From: Sphingobium sp. SCG-1
GTDB taxonomy: Bacteria > Pseudomonadota > Alphaproteobacteria > Sphingomonadales > Sphingomonadaceae
DNA length: 64,000 nt
NCBI RefSeq assembly: GCF_002953135.1
Contig: NZ_CP026372.1
Span: forward strand, 1,736,001-1,800,000
Direction: 5' to 3'
A program made the translations under genes and the position numbers. Under the pieces are notes generated by a model that saw only the letters and a program-made list of their open reading frames with translations, did not search any database and was not told the DNA's origin. Positions 8,529 to 16,827 of the stretch are shown piece by piece. Every line of letters starts with the position of its first letter. Position 1 is the first letter of the stretch.

Positions 8529-10115
8529 GTGCGCGAGTTCTGGAACGGCTTTTCTTCGTTTCTAGGCATGGCACGTAACTTCGAGGCTGATGCCCGCACG
8601 GCAGAGGCGATGGAATATCAACGTATGGCAAGACGCCGCGCGCTGATGATCGAACAGCGTTATCTTGACGAGGAGGCATCAGGCGATCTGGGCGACGCAC
8701 GGCTGGGCGACCTGCAAGATGCGCAAGATGCTAATCTCCTCGATCCTGCTGGCCTTTACACTGGTGTTCTCGATGGCGAGATGCTGTTTCTCAACAGCGA
8801 TGGTCACCATCTGGTTTATGGACGTGCGGGAAGTGGTAAGGGCGTCACTTCCGCACAGCCCAATTTGGCCCATTATACAGAGTCTATGTTCGTCACAGAC
8901 TTGAAGGATGGGGAGCTTCATTATTCAAGCGCGGAGCATCGTGCCGAAACCCTCGGCCATGATGTTTACACGCTTGATCCATGGGGCATTCGGGGGCGGT
9001 CGGCGCAAGCAAATCCGCTCCATCGTCTCGGGCAGATAGTGGCCGCTGGTCGGCTGATTGATGATGAAGCCGACGAAATCACCCTGATCTTGTTGCCGAA
9101 AGGAAAAGGCGAAGGTGGCGAGAATGGTTGGGTCCGTAAAGGCGCTCGCCGCCTGATCGCAGCCCGGATGAAGTATTTGGCTTATACTGACCATAACCGC
9201 CTGACCTTGTCGGAATTGTGGCGCTTCATCAATTGCTCGGACGCCGATCTGGAAGCCTCGTTTGATGAGATGATCCACTGCGGTTTCGAGGATGTAGCTG
9301 GAGCGTCGGCTGTGATGGCCAGCGTTTTCAAAGAAGCCCCCAAGCAATTCGAGTCATATAGAGCGGAATCCATTGACGCCTTGGCAGCATTTAGCCCCGG
9401 CAGTGCGCTTGCCCGTGCGACCATGGGCAATGACATCGATTTCGGTCAAATGAAGCATAAGCCGATAACGGTTTATCTTTGCGTTCCATCGTCGAAACTG
9501 GGCGTGGCGGCACCTTGGATCGCAATGATCCTCAATCACGCTATCGAACAAATTGCCGCAACTACGGGGCCGAACAAAACCCGCTTCTTGATTGACGAGT
9601 TTGCCCAGCTACCTGCGCCGATACCGGCAGTTATGAAGGCCCTACGCCTTTACCGAGGCCGGGGCATCTTGCTCTCGATGTACTGCCAAGGCCGCTTCTC
9701 GCTGCGCGATGCGGGCTATTCGGAAGCGGCGATCAAAGAGATTGAGGATCAAGCCGCATGCTTGCAAATGTGGGGCGTAGAAGACCCATCGTTGCTCAAG
9801 GATATTGAATACTGGTCGGGCAATACCTCAATCGTTCAAGTGCGGCCCAGCCATAGCGGTGGTGCCGTTGCATCCGCATCTCTCGGGCGCAATGAAGTCA
9901 AGCGTCCTGTCCTCCAGGCGGAGGACATAAGGCGCATCGGCGATGGGCAGCAGATTATCAAGCTGCCCGGCTTCCCGCTATTTGTCACCGACCGCATTCC
10001 CTATTGGCAGGTGACACCATGGAAATCGCAGCTCCGCGATGTGCGCGATCTGCATTTTGGCACGAGCAGCGAAAACCAAGTTTCGCCTCCCCATCATCCA
10101 ACTACGGAAGAATGA
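8529..10115 (+). CDS. Type IV coupling ATPase (VirD4/TraG/TraD family)
   Basis: Coupling proteins dock the relaxase-DNA complex to the type IV secretion channel and drive DNA transfer. This 528-residue protein has Walker A GRAGSGKG (98-105) and Walker B LIDEF (D356, E357), with a TraG-like C-terminal region. It begins at GTG behind GGAGG. The N-terminal membrane helices typical of VirD4 are absent, so it may rely on the membrane protein encoded just upstream. Its end overlaps the next gene (ATGA). No relaxase or secretion genes follow, so the rest of the transfer set lies outside the window or is missing. Confidence 0.85.
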   Translation: MREFWNGFSSFLGMARNFEADARTAEAMEYQRMARRRALMIEQRYLDEEASGDLGDARLGDLQDAQDANLLDPAGLYTGVLDGEMLFLNSDGHHLVYGRAGSGKGVTSAQPNLAHYTESMFVTDLKDGELHYSSAEHRAETLGHDVYTLDPWGIRGRSAQANPLHRLGQIVAAGRLIDDEADEITLILLPKGKGEGGENGWVRKGARRLIAARMKYLAYTDHNRLTLSELWRFINCSDADLEASFDEMIHCGFEDVAGASAVMASVFKEAPKQFESYRAESIDALAAFSPGSALARATMGNDIDFGQMKHKPITVYLCVPSSKLGVAAPWIAMILNHAIEQIAATTGPNKTRFLIDEFAQLPAPIPAVMKALRLYRGRGILLSMYCQGRFSLRDAGYSEAAIKEIEDQAACLQMWGVEDPSLLKDIEYWSGNTSIVQVRPSHSGGAVASASLGRNEVKRPVLQAEDIRRIGDGQQIIKLPGFPLFVTDRIPYWQVTPWKSQLRDVRDLHFGTSSENQVSPPHHPTTEE

Positions 10116-10951
10116 ATATGGCGCGGACACAGGAAGGCCGGGGCGGCACGCGCGGCATCGGGCAGCGTGGTCAATCGAATGGATTACGGTCTTCTTTTCG
10201 CGAAACCGGAGCCGTTCGCCTGACATTGGCAGAAGCTGCTAAGGTACATCGCGCCACCGACACGGTGCGCGAGAAAGCGAATGCTCATTATGAGCAGCAT
10301 CGGGAGGTATGGGTAGCCCGGCACTATGCTAAGCTGTTGCTCAAATCCGCTCCGACGCTTGTGCTGACGCCGCCCGGAATATCGAACGATCCCAAGGTTG
10401 CGTTGATGAACCGTGCGCGTAACGAAGTTCAGCGCAATCACGCCAAACGGCTTCAGGTGATTGAGATGGTGCGAAGGGCAATGCTCGACACCGGGAATAT
10501 GCGCCAAAGCCGCACCATCGAATGGGGCGGTAAGACGGCAACCTTCAATAAGGCCACGGCCCATGGTTCTCAGGCGCGCACCTCGTCACACCCGGAAACA
10601 AAGCTCACAAAAGAAGATCGCCCGGTCACACGGACGGAGAAAGCGCGCGTTTCTGTGGCGCAGGATCGCGCCCGACGGCGGGCAGAAGCGCATTTGGCAA
10701 AGCATCAGGAGAAATGGACAGCCAAACGGTATTATGCGCTAACGGAAAAGTTCGACCTGTCGAACGGCAAGCTCTCAGGAACAGATGCGCAGCATGTCCG
10801 CGATATCGCGATGGAGGTCGCCAATCGAAGTGTGACCGCGAAACATGAAGCGCGGCTTCAACGGATCGACGCAGCATGTGACAGGATGCGGGCTAGCGGC
10901 AATATCCGGGCCAGCCGTTCCAATGGCAGAAATCTAGGATTGGGAGATTGA
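10112..10951 (+). CDS. Unknown basic protein with an internal duplication
   Basis: This 279-residue, Arg/Lys/Ala-rich protein overlaps the coupling ATPase by ATGA, implying translational coupling. An in-frame ATG at 10118 is better spaced from the GGAAG site and may be the true start. Two related halves are visible: AHYEQHREVWVARHYAKLL ... RLQVIEMVRRAMLDTGNMRQSR and AHLAKHQEKWTAKRYYALT ... RLQRIDAACDRMRASGNIRASR. The pattern is mostly helical and positively charged. I do not recognise the family. DNA or relaxosome binding is a reasonable guess from charge and location. Confidence 0.6.
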   Translation: MNMARTQEGRGGTRGIGQRGQSNGLRSSFRETGAVRLTLAEAAKVHRATDTVREKANAHYEQHREVWVARHYAKLLLKSAPTLVLTPPGISNDPKVALMNRARNEVQRNHAKRLQVIEMVRRAMLDTGNMRQSRTIEWGGKTATFNKATAHGSQARTSSHPETKLTKEDRPVTRTEKARVSVAQDRARRRAEAHLAKHQEKWTAKRYYALTEKFDLSNGKLSGTDAQHVRDIAMEVANRSVTAKHEARLQRIDAACDRMRASGNIRASRSNGRNLGLGD

Positions 10952-11003
10952 TGGTGTTGGGTGCCTAAAACAAATTTCGTCCGGCATGAAGTGAGCGGCT
11001 TCT

Positions 11004-11031
11004 AATGGTGGCCGATAACTTGGCCACCATT
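11004..11031. terminator. Hairpin between convergent genes
   Basis: AATGGTGGCC (11004-11013) and GGCCACCATT (11022-11031) form a perfect 10-bp stem with an 8-nt loop between the converging genes ending at 10951 and 11042. The T-run is weak. A bidirectional terminator is likely. Confidence 0.5.
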
Positions 11032-11041
11032 GCTTTGATTG

Positions 11042-11665
11042 TTAGGACCGGCACATCGGCGGCAAGGTTTCCATGATTTGTATAACTGTCGCGATCAAAC
11101 GCCAGCGACCCACTGCTTCCCGGCGCAGCGCTGGAACATCATCAACCGTGCGCCATTTGCCGTTCTCAATCACGTCACGCATCCACCATTCCGCGCCCGG
11201 CGTGAGGACGCAACCGATACCTGGGATGCCCACAGGATTTCCCAGTTCATCACGATATCGACCTTTGAAGTCGCGCAATGCTTCCACGAGCCAATCAACC
11301 AAACGTCTATACGGCAAATGGAGCCCTACCAGATAGTTTTGGCAATTTTTCCGTACCAGAGTTAAGCGGATCGTCGCCTCGCTGACGTAGGTAACACTAA
11401 CCTTCTTGCAGAAGCCGGTGTCACCGTCACCTGAACCAAATTCGCACTCATCGCAAAGTCTTGGCGGTTGCTTCGCTTCATTCGCCCTCCGAGAGCCATT
11501 CGAGCCATAAATCGCATCCCAAGCAGCCAGCCGTAAAGGGCACCAAAAGGTATGCAGAAAACAGTCCTGCAGAATCTCGTTTATTGAATTTGCATCAAGG
11601 CAACTTGGAATGTTATCCAATGAGTTGACCGTTAATCCACAGGCACATGCGATTGAAGATATCAT
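11042..11665 (-). CDS. Unknown island protein with Cys cluster
   Basis: A 207-residue protein starting MISSIACACGLTVNSL. The frame is open further upstream, but ATG 11665 has an excellent GGAGG site 8 nt away, whereas upstream starts do not. A cysteine group (RLCDECEFGSGDGDTGFCKK, about residues 69-88) could bind a metal. The C-terminus is rich in Trp and Arg. It is divergent from the orphan gene at 11784 and may share its promoter region. I do not recognise it. Confidence 0.5.
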   Translation of the reverse strand: MISSIACACGLTVNSLDNIPSCLDANSINEILQDCFLHTFWCPLRLAAWDAIYGSNGSRRANEAKQPPRLCDECEFGSGDGDTGFCKKVSVTYVSEATIRLTLVRKNCQNYLVGLHLPYRRLVDWLVEALRDFKGRYRDELGNPVGIPGIGCVLTPGAEWWMRDVIENGKWRTVDDVPALRREAVGRWRLIATVIQIMETLPPMCRS

Positions 11666-11783
11666 GTCGTAATCCTCCGATGCGTGATCGCGAGAAGAAA
11701 TTGACATGGAAGCGCCAAAAGCGGAAACAGTGGCTTTTGGGATAGAATGCAATATTTTTGGATTATAAATCGTCGGAGATTCT

Positions 11784-12701
11784 ATGAGCGCCAAGCCAAC
11801 TCATCCTGTCCCTCTCGATCTAGCTGTGTCGGAAGCCGTGGCTCGTCTGCTGGTTGATCTGGCCCGAGAAAACGATTGGCGCATAGGAACAGTAAAGAGC
11901 CTGCTGTCCAAATTCGGGCAAGACCCGACATTCGTATATACCGAAGCAGGGCAATACGATCATGCAGAATTTGAAGCTGACTACTCAACAATAAAAAAGT
12001 TGATAGAGACCGAGAAGCCTATCAATGACTTCCACATGTGGGGGTTTTTCTTGTATTTTACAGAACAAGATGATATAAGACCTCGATTAGAGAGGTACAT
12101 ATTGGATTCACGACTTAAGCCAAAGATAGATTTAGTTAAATCGTTTAATAAGTTTTTCGGTTTCTTCGCGGAGGTAGATGCAGATAGATGCAAGTCTCTG
12201 GGAGGGACTTATGAGCTATTCAGACCCTCCCATATCCGTCCGAAACACGAGATCATGGTTTCCGTGTTTCAAATCGGCATCGGTGATGATCTGCTACGCT
12301 GTACATTGGAGAATTTCTTCACGGATAAGATTGGGCGTGAGCGGAATGAGAAATTTTTTGGAGAAGTAATCCCCTATGGTGCTCGCACAATGGCGATATT
12401 AAGGGCAGAGGGTCGAACGCAGACTGCTAATATCGTTCTTCATTTTGACGGTGTGGACGATCAATATAACGATCCTCTTGGTGGAGGTGATATGCACGGT
12501 ATTATGCTGTCTGCTATCGGTAATGCCCCGGGGAGCGCGTGGCCTTTTTATGCTGTTAAGGTGCCATCGCATCCTGAGATCACTCCGCGTGTGGTCCCAA
12601 GTTCAGATTTTGAAAGTCTACCTGAAGATATTCAAGACAGCTTAAATCGAGGGGCTGTGCATTGGGAACCTAAAAACTATCCCAATCCTTACGTGGGATA
12701 G
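11784..12701 (+). CDS. Unknown cytoplasmic island protein
   Basis: A 305-residue soluble protein with a GGAG site 6 nt before ATG. Its middle (about 11,980-12,160) is clearly more AT-rich than its neighbours, a sign of foreign origin. No signal peptide, membrane segment or catalytic motif is recognised. The C-terminal half (IVLHFDGVDDQYNDPLGG and PGSAWPFYAVKVPSHPEI) looks like a folded beta-rich domain. A terminator overlaps its last codons. It is single-gene cargo on the plus strand; defence or regulatory roles are possible but unsupported. Confidence 0.5.
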   Translation: MSAKPTHPVPLDLAVSEAVARLLVDLARENDWRIGTVKSLLSKFGQDPTFVYTEAGQYDHAEFEADYSTIKKLIETEKPINDFHMWGFFLYFTEQDDIRPRLERYILDSRLKPKIDLVKSFNKFFGFFAEVDADRCKSLGGTYELFRPSHIRPKHEIMVSVFQIGIGDDLLRCTLENFFTDKIGRERNEKFFGEVIPYGARTMAILRAEGRTQTANIVLHFDGVDDQYNDPLGGGDMHGIMLSAIGNAPGSAWPFYAVKVPSHPEITPRVVPSSDFESLPEDIQDSLNRGAVHWEPKNYPNPYVG

Positions 12702-12705
12702 TTTT
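12673..12705. terminator. Intrinsic terminator overlapping a stop codon
   Basis: AAAACTATCCCA (12673-12684) and TGGGATAGTTTT (12694-12705) form a perfect 12-bp stem with a 9-nt loop and A/T ends on both sides. The right arm contains the TAG stop of the gene ending at 12701. It can serve both strands. Confidence 0.65.
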
Positions 12706-12726
12706 CTGCCGCTGCGTGAAGAAGTT

Positions 12727-13062
12727 TTATCGACACATAGAGATATTCCGCGCTGTAGTAATGACCATTGCGGCCTTGCGGTTTCGGTATATCTGGCCAT
12801 AGTAGGTACGCAGCGGTCCATTGGGCTGGGCAGCAAAGTAATCGACCCCTTCACGCATATTTTCATTATTGCTCCATAGATATTCTACGATGCCATTTAT
12901 GAGACTGCGTGAGTTCTCTGTACTGAGACCCGAATTTTGCTCTACAAACGTGTCGAATGCTTCATATATTGATTGGTCCGTCTCATCCCTTCGTCTTAGA
13001 TCAGGCCCAATTACTCAACGGCTTAGGGCAGCAAGAGCGCTTTCTGAGATTTGTTCAGCCAT
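12727..13062 (-). pseudogene. Broken small gene with in-frame stop
   Basis: On the minus strand ATG at 13062 opens MAEQISESALAALSR and then meets TGA (13015-13017). The same frame continues with clearly protein-like sequence (RRRDETDQSIYEAFDTFVEQ, then LINGIVEYLWSNNENMREG, then YYGQIYRNRKAAMVITTARN) to TAA at 12727. No ATG, GTG or TTG follows the stop in the early part of the frame. The intact product would be about 111 residues. The function is unknown. It is the last of three minus-strand genes in a row. Confidence 0.5.
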
Positions 13063-13080
13063 CTTTAAAATGCTCTTTGC

Positions 13081-13333
13081 TTAGCCAATCGAGTTCAAGT
13101 TTGGTCGGCGGGATGTAAGCGGAAACGTTCGCGGGTTACCCAACACCAATATCGCCGTCCATCCATCACCTTCCGTCTGATCCAGTGGGATTTGGCCTAT
13201 CACTAAGTTCCAACGTTGCACGTTTGTACTTCTAAATCGTTTCTAAGGCCACCCTGTGACGATGCTCGCTTTCCAGTCGCTGACTCACCCTTGCTACCGA
13301 CGCTTGATAAGCTTTATCAGAGACCACTGACAT
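13081..13333 (-). pseudogene. Small gene broken by a frameshift
   Basis: ATG at 13333 abuts the stop of the upstream gene (TAA-ATG) and reads MSVVSDKAYQASVARVSQRL for 33 codons to TAG at 13232. The next frame then carries protein-like sequence (RWNLVIGQIPLDQTEGDGW, then ILVLGNPRTFPLTSRRPN) to TAA at 13081. A one-base shift near 13232-13242 would join them into about 83 residues. GTG 13221 could start the second part alone. The family is unknown. Confidence 0.45.
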
Positions 13334-13933
13334 TTACCCTGCGACCTCGGTTGGCCCATTACTGATTTTTACTCTCCTACTTGGTTTTCGGACTGGAACA
13401 GGCAGAGGCTCACTCAAATCCGGCTGCGCCCTAAGCCAAGCTATTACAAAATCCCAACAAGCGTCGTTGGCGGTCATGGCTTGACGATAGAGCCAGCCTC
13501 GAATGATCCGAGCGTTCAGCCCCTCTGGCACATTTTCTATCCCCTGGAGCAACGTTGCATGATCCAGTCCTGTCCGCACCAACTCCGTTCTAAGGTGCTT
13601 GGACATTTCTTGAGTAAGCTCGATACGCTTCGCCCCATCCGCAAACCGCTTGCCGCGCTTCGGTAATGAGACGCCTTCCGGTGAAACGCGCCCGGCATCG
13701 TTCGGTAAGCCCGCAAATGTGTTCAACACATAATCAATATGCGGCGCAGGAGCATCCTCGATAATACCGCTCATCCAGCGGTTCACATGAGCTACGGTCA
13801 GATGGTCGGGCTTGTCGTGCGCTTTTGTAAGTAACATCAACGCAGTCATGCCAGTGCGTTTGATTTCCGAGCGCAGCTTCTGCCTGATCGCTTTTGTGAT
13901 AGGCGCTAACGTGTTCGGGTTGATGGGCTTCAT
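13334..13933 (-). CDS. Unknown protein with two repeated helical domains
   Basis: A 199-residue protein built from two similar modules: RQKLRSEIKRTGMTALMLL ... HVNRWMSGIIEDAPAPHIDYVLNTF (about 17-74) and SKHLRTELVRTGLDHATLL ... IIRGWLYRQAMTANDACWDFVIAWL (about 110-165). Each has the look of a helix-turn-helix-like bundle, and the tail is basic (VRKPSRRVKIS). A DNA-binding regulator is plausible but not recognised. The gene follows tacT by 4 nt and precedes two broken genes, all on the minus strand, so it may be cotranscribed with the toxin-antitoxin. Confidence 0.5.
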   Translation of the reverse strand: MKPINPNTLAPITKAIRQKLRSEIKRTGMTALMLLTKAHDKPDHLTVAHVNRWMSGIIEDAPAPHIDYVLNTFAGLPNDAGRVSPEGVSLPKRGKRFADGAKRIELTQEMSKHLRTELVRTGLDHATLLQGIENVPEGLNARIIRGWLYRQAMTANDACWDFVIAWLRAQPDLSEPLPVPVRKPSRRVKISNGPTEVAG

Positions 13934-13937
13934 GCAA

Positions 13938-14429
13938 TCACAGGCTGGCTTTCAAATCCGCCATCGACACCATCAGCGTCATCTCTGCTGTGGGTGACTG
14001 CGCGAAGCCGAGCGCAAGGTAAAATGCGCGGGCCTCCTCGTTGATGGCGTGAACGACGATCCCGCGTATGCCGATCTCCTCGCCTGCCGCGATCACGCGC
14101 TTGGCGGCGTCACGCACAAGAGCGCGGCCAATGCCCCGGCCTTGATACGTCTGTCCGATGGCAAGTCGTCCCAAAAGGACGACAGGAATAGGCTCCGGCA
14201 TATTTCGCCGCATCCGCCCGCTCGCCTCGTTCGTAGTAATCGAACCTGATGAAAGCGCGTAATAACCCGCTACGTCATCGCCTTCGCAAATGACAAAGGT
14301 ACGGCTTGCGCCTGCGGCTTGATTGGCACGAGCGCGACGACGCAGCCAGTCATCAAGCGAAGCTACGCCTGAATCAAAGCTGTCCAGATTGTGATGATCG
14401 GCAAGAGGCGCAGGCGCAGATAAACTCAC
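13938..14429 (-). CDS. tacT: GNAT toxin of a TacAT-type toxin-antitoxin
   Basis: A GCN5-type acetyltransferase of 163 residues with the acetyl-CoA loop YQGRGIGRALVRDA and the C-terminal NEEARAFYLALGF motif. Paired with a DUF1778 antitoxin, such enzymes acetylate the amino group on charged tRNAs and stop translation. The start is taken as GTG 14429, which overlaps the antitoxin stop (GTGA) and has GGGA upstream; a TTG at 14441 is also in frame. Key fold residues look intact, so the toxin is probably functional. It would stabilise the island. Confidence 0.85.
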   Translation of the reverse strand: MSLSAPAPLADHHNLDSFDSGVASLDDWLRRRARANQAAGASRTFVICEGDDVAGYYALSSGSITTNEASGRMRRNMPEPIPVVLLGRLAIGQTYQGRGIGRALVRDAAKRVIAAGEEIGIRGIVVHAINEEARAFYLALGFAQSPTAEMTLMVSMADLKASL

Positions 14430-14716
14430 TGCGGTTCCCAAGGTGCCTTGGTCTGCATGGTTTTACGCAGCTTATCGTTCGGCTGCGGGGGTGCATCAAG
14501 CATCGACAGAAAGCGCCCGTACGTTTTGGCATCGACAGAAATCACGGTCTGATCCAGAATAGCGTCTTCCGCTGCTCTGCGTGAGGCCTCTATCATGAAG
14601 TCGGTACGGGACCGACCCTGCATCTGGGCGGCACGATCGATCAGAGCGCGGGTATCCTCACGCATCTTGAGATTAACGGCTTTGACATGGGTATCTGCGG
14701 TTTGCTGTGCTGGCAT
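14426..14716 (-). CDS. tacA: DUF1778 antitoxin of a TacAT-type module
   Basis: A 96-residue antitoxin with an N-terminal ribbon-helix-helix (VNLKMREDTRALIDRAAQM, SRTDFMIEASRRAAED) and a C-terminal tail that wraps the toxin. It binds its own promoter as part of the toxin complex. AAGGA precedes the ATG. It overlaps tacT by 4 nt, the usual arrangement. An 8-bp palindrome 33 nt upstream is the likely operator. Confidence 0.88.
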   Translation of the reverse strand: MPAQQTADTHVKAVNLKMREDTRALIDRAAQMQGRSRTDFMIEASRRAAEDAILDQTVISVDAKTYGRFLSMLDAPPQPNDKLRKTMQTKAPWEPQ

Positions 14717-14748
14717 GGTCGTTTCCTTTTCCCAATCATATCATGGAA

Positions 14749-14767
14749 AGATACACGATGTGTATCT
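14749..14767. promoter_or_regulatory. Likely TacA operator
   Basis: AGATACAC (14749-14756) and GTGTATCT (14760-14767) are perfect complements around GAT, 33 nt before the tacA start. Ribbon-helix-helix antitoxins bind short palindromes in this position. Binding is inferred. Confidence 0.55.
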
Positions 14768-14951
14768 AAAAATGCATCTGCTTCAGGAGGGTTGCCGCGC
14801 CAGAGGCGAAACATGGGGGGATCATCTTGGCGCGACAGCCAAACATACCGCAACGACAAGCAGCTTGAATAGATAAAATTTGATTTTCATTTTATCGGCA
14901 TTTTATCGTTTCCATAAGTATCGTTAATAGTCTTCCTTTATTATCTGACCA

Positions 14952-15920
14952 ATGAGCGACGATATTGAAGAACAGGATAGCGAAGGAAAGCAGCCGCAGC
15001 CCGACATGGCGCAGGCGGAGCAAATTCTATTCTATCAGGACGCTCCGATAAATGGTCCCGCTTCTTTTCAGGAAGCGGCGCAATCAAGAGCCAATTTTGC
15101 GCAACGTCTGCCCGGTACATCCGAATGGACCATTGGAAACGGCGTTGGGTCATTGAGCCAGCTCACCCGCGAAGAAAAAGTGGAGAAGGATAAGCAGGAA
15201 GCTGACGAACAGTTCGAAGAGATTTACGAATCCATGGCTCGTGTCCACGAGGAAGAGCAGGAACGCCAAAAATGGGCGCAAGAGACACATAAATACGCCG
15301 GGATCGAAATGACTGGCGCAGAATGGGGTGAATTTGCCGACCGCCTGAAAGGTGACACACCGCTCCGCAAATGGCTTTTGGAGAAGCTCAAGAAGGAAGG
15401 CAAGACTGAAACAGAAGCGCAGAAAACGGTCGATGAAGTCGCGTTGCTCGCCAAGATGCAATCGCTGCCTCAAAGTCAGTGGACGGACAACATGAAGGCT
15501 CTTGACCGCGAGATGAAAGCCAACCCCGAAAAGGCATCTGAGCTTCAAAAGGTATTACGGTCCGCCAACGATAGGAACGCTGCCAACGATAGAGACAAGG
15601 AATTCGAAGGTCCCAAAACCGCGATGCAGCAGATCGCCGAAAATGCTAATACGGCGCAGGCGTCCACGGATGCCCGTGATCAGATGCTATCGGCTGACAC
15701 CGGCAAAGTAATTTCCATCCCTGCCGTTGCCACGAGCGTTGCAAGCGCAACCGCTCAAGGCAATGAGGATCGGGCCTTTGCTTCTGCGCCTGATCTTGGC
15801 GAACACCATCGGGCCGCCATGATTGCGAAGGAGCCGCTGGATGCGCCTAAGCAGATTGCATCATTGACGCCGCCGAATGCACCCGCTCCTGCATCGCCGG
15901 GCGGAGGCTTCGACGTTTAA
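14952..15920 (+). CDS. Unknown highly charged island protein
   Basis: A 322-residue hydrophilic protein. Residues 70-115 are a likely coiled coil (EEKVEKDKQEADEQFEEIYE, then HEEEQERQKWAQE); the middle is helical and Lys/Glu-rich; the C-terminus is a Pro/Ala/Gly tail (NAPAPASPGGGFDV). There is no signal peptide, membrane segment or known motif. It ends 3 nt from the convergent secreted-protein gene. The look is that of a transfer or scaffold accessory protein. The function is unknown. Confidence 0.55.
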   Translation: MSDDIEEQDSEGKQPQPDMAQAEQILFYQDAPINGPASFQEAAQSRANFAQRLPGTSEWTIGNGVGSLSQLTREEKVEKDKQEADEQFEEIYESMARVHEEEQERQKWAQETHKYAGIEMTGAEWGEFADRLKGDTPLRKWLLEKLKKEGKTETEAQKTVDEVALLAKMQSLPQSQWTDNMKALDREMKANPEKASELQKVLRSANDRNAANDRDKEFEGPKTAMQQIAENANTAQASTDARDQMLSADTGKVISIPAVATSVASATAQGNEDRAFASAPDLGEHHRAAMIAKEPLDAPKQIASLTPPNAPAPASPGGGFDV

Positions 15921-15922
15921 TC

Positions 15923-16579
15923 CTATTTTGGAGAGACCATTGCAACTTGCGGGTTGAGGCGTGCAAGACCAGCAGGCGTATATTCAGTGTCGCCCATCTG
16001 CATCAAAAACTGAGGCTGCCCGTTCGCAAGACGTGTGAACAAATGCCCGCCTTTATGTTCGACGTTGGCTAGTAACACTATCGGGAGGCCCTGACGGCTC
16101 TGACCATCGGCTCCGGTATGAACCGTGTCAGCTACAACCATAGGCCGCGTGCCGAGCTTTTCAATTTCGCGTATTGCTTCATCGAACTTACCGCCAAGCA
16201 AGGCTTCCTGTGGGACACCGGGGCGGCGAGCGTCAAACAGTCGCACGTTCGTAAGCTTGGCCGCTACGCAGACCTGATGAGAAGCTTGCGCACGCGGAAG
16301 ATCGCCTTCCAACTGATAGCCCAATGAACCATCTGCGTTCGATGTAACCGTATTCACAAAGCGCAGGACAGAAGCATCCTTGATTTTTCCAGTCGGGTTT
16401 TGGATCGCTTCCCGATCACCGATAACAAGAGTGCGCTGACCTTCAGCCTTAAGCGCAGCGTTCATCTCTGACATTGGAAGGCATTGTTTCGCGTCCAGCG
16501 CATAAGCCGGGGATGCAATCCCAATTGAAGCAATGAAAGCCGCAGAAAGTGCGGAACCCATGATACCAGTTTTAGCCAT
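15923..16579 (-). CDS. Unknown secreted protein
   Basis: A 218-residue protein with a clear Sec signal peptide (MGSALSAAFIASIGIASPAYA, cleavage near residue 27). The mature part has two cysteines (KQCLPMSEM and QVCVAAK) that may pair, and ends in a compact domain (FTRLANGQPQFLMQMGDTEY). It is alone on the minus strand, convergent with the charged protein at 14952. The family is not recognised. A periplasmic role on the island, such as in surface or mating functions, is speculation. Confidence 0.55.
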   Translation of the reverse strand: MAKTGIMGSALSAAFIASIGIASPAYALDAKQCLPMSEMNAALKAEGQRTLVIGDREAIQNPTGKIKDASVLRFVNTVTSNADGSLGYQLEGDLPRAQASHQVCVAAKLTNVRLFDARRPGVPQEALLGGKFDEAIREIEKLGTRPMVVADTVHTGADGQSRQGLPIVLLANVEHKGGHLFTRLANGQPQFLMQMGDTEYTPAGLARLNPQVAMVSPK

Positions 16580-16827
16580 TATAAACCCCGTTTCGAAAGA
16601 CGTAACATCAAATGTTCTACGCGCTTCGAAATCAGGCGGTCATGTTGACTTTAGAGTCTCATGGATCGTGGTCCCTGATACTCCTTTTTTCTTCAATTAT
16701 GCAACGGACTGTGCTAGATATTTCTTTAGGAAATCGGCGGTTTGACCGTTGGTTGGCGCGATCAGGCAATTTGAAAGGCCACAGTCTCACCAATCACGAT
16801 CTATGAGACTCCCGCCGGAACGTACCA

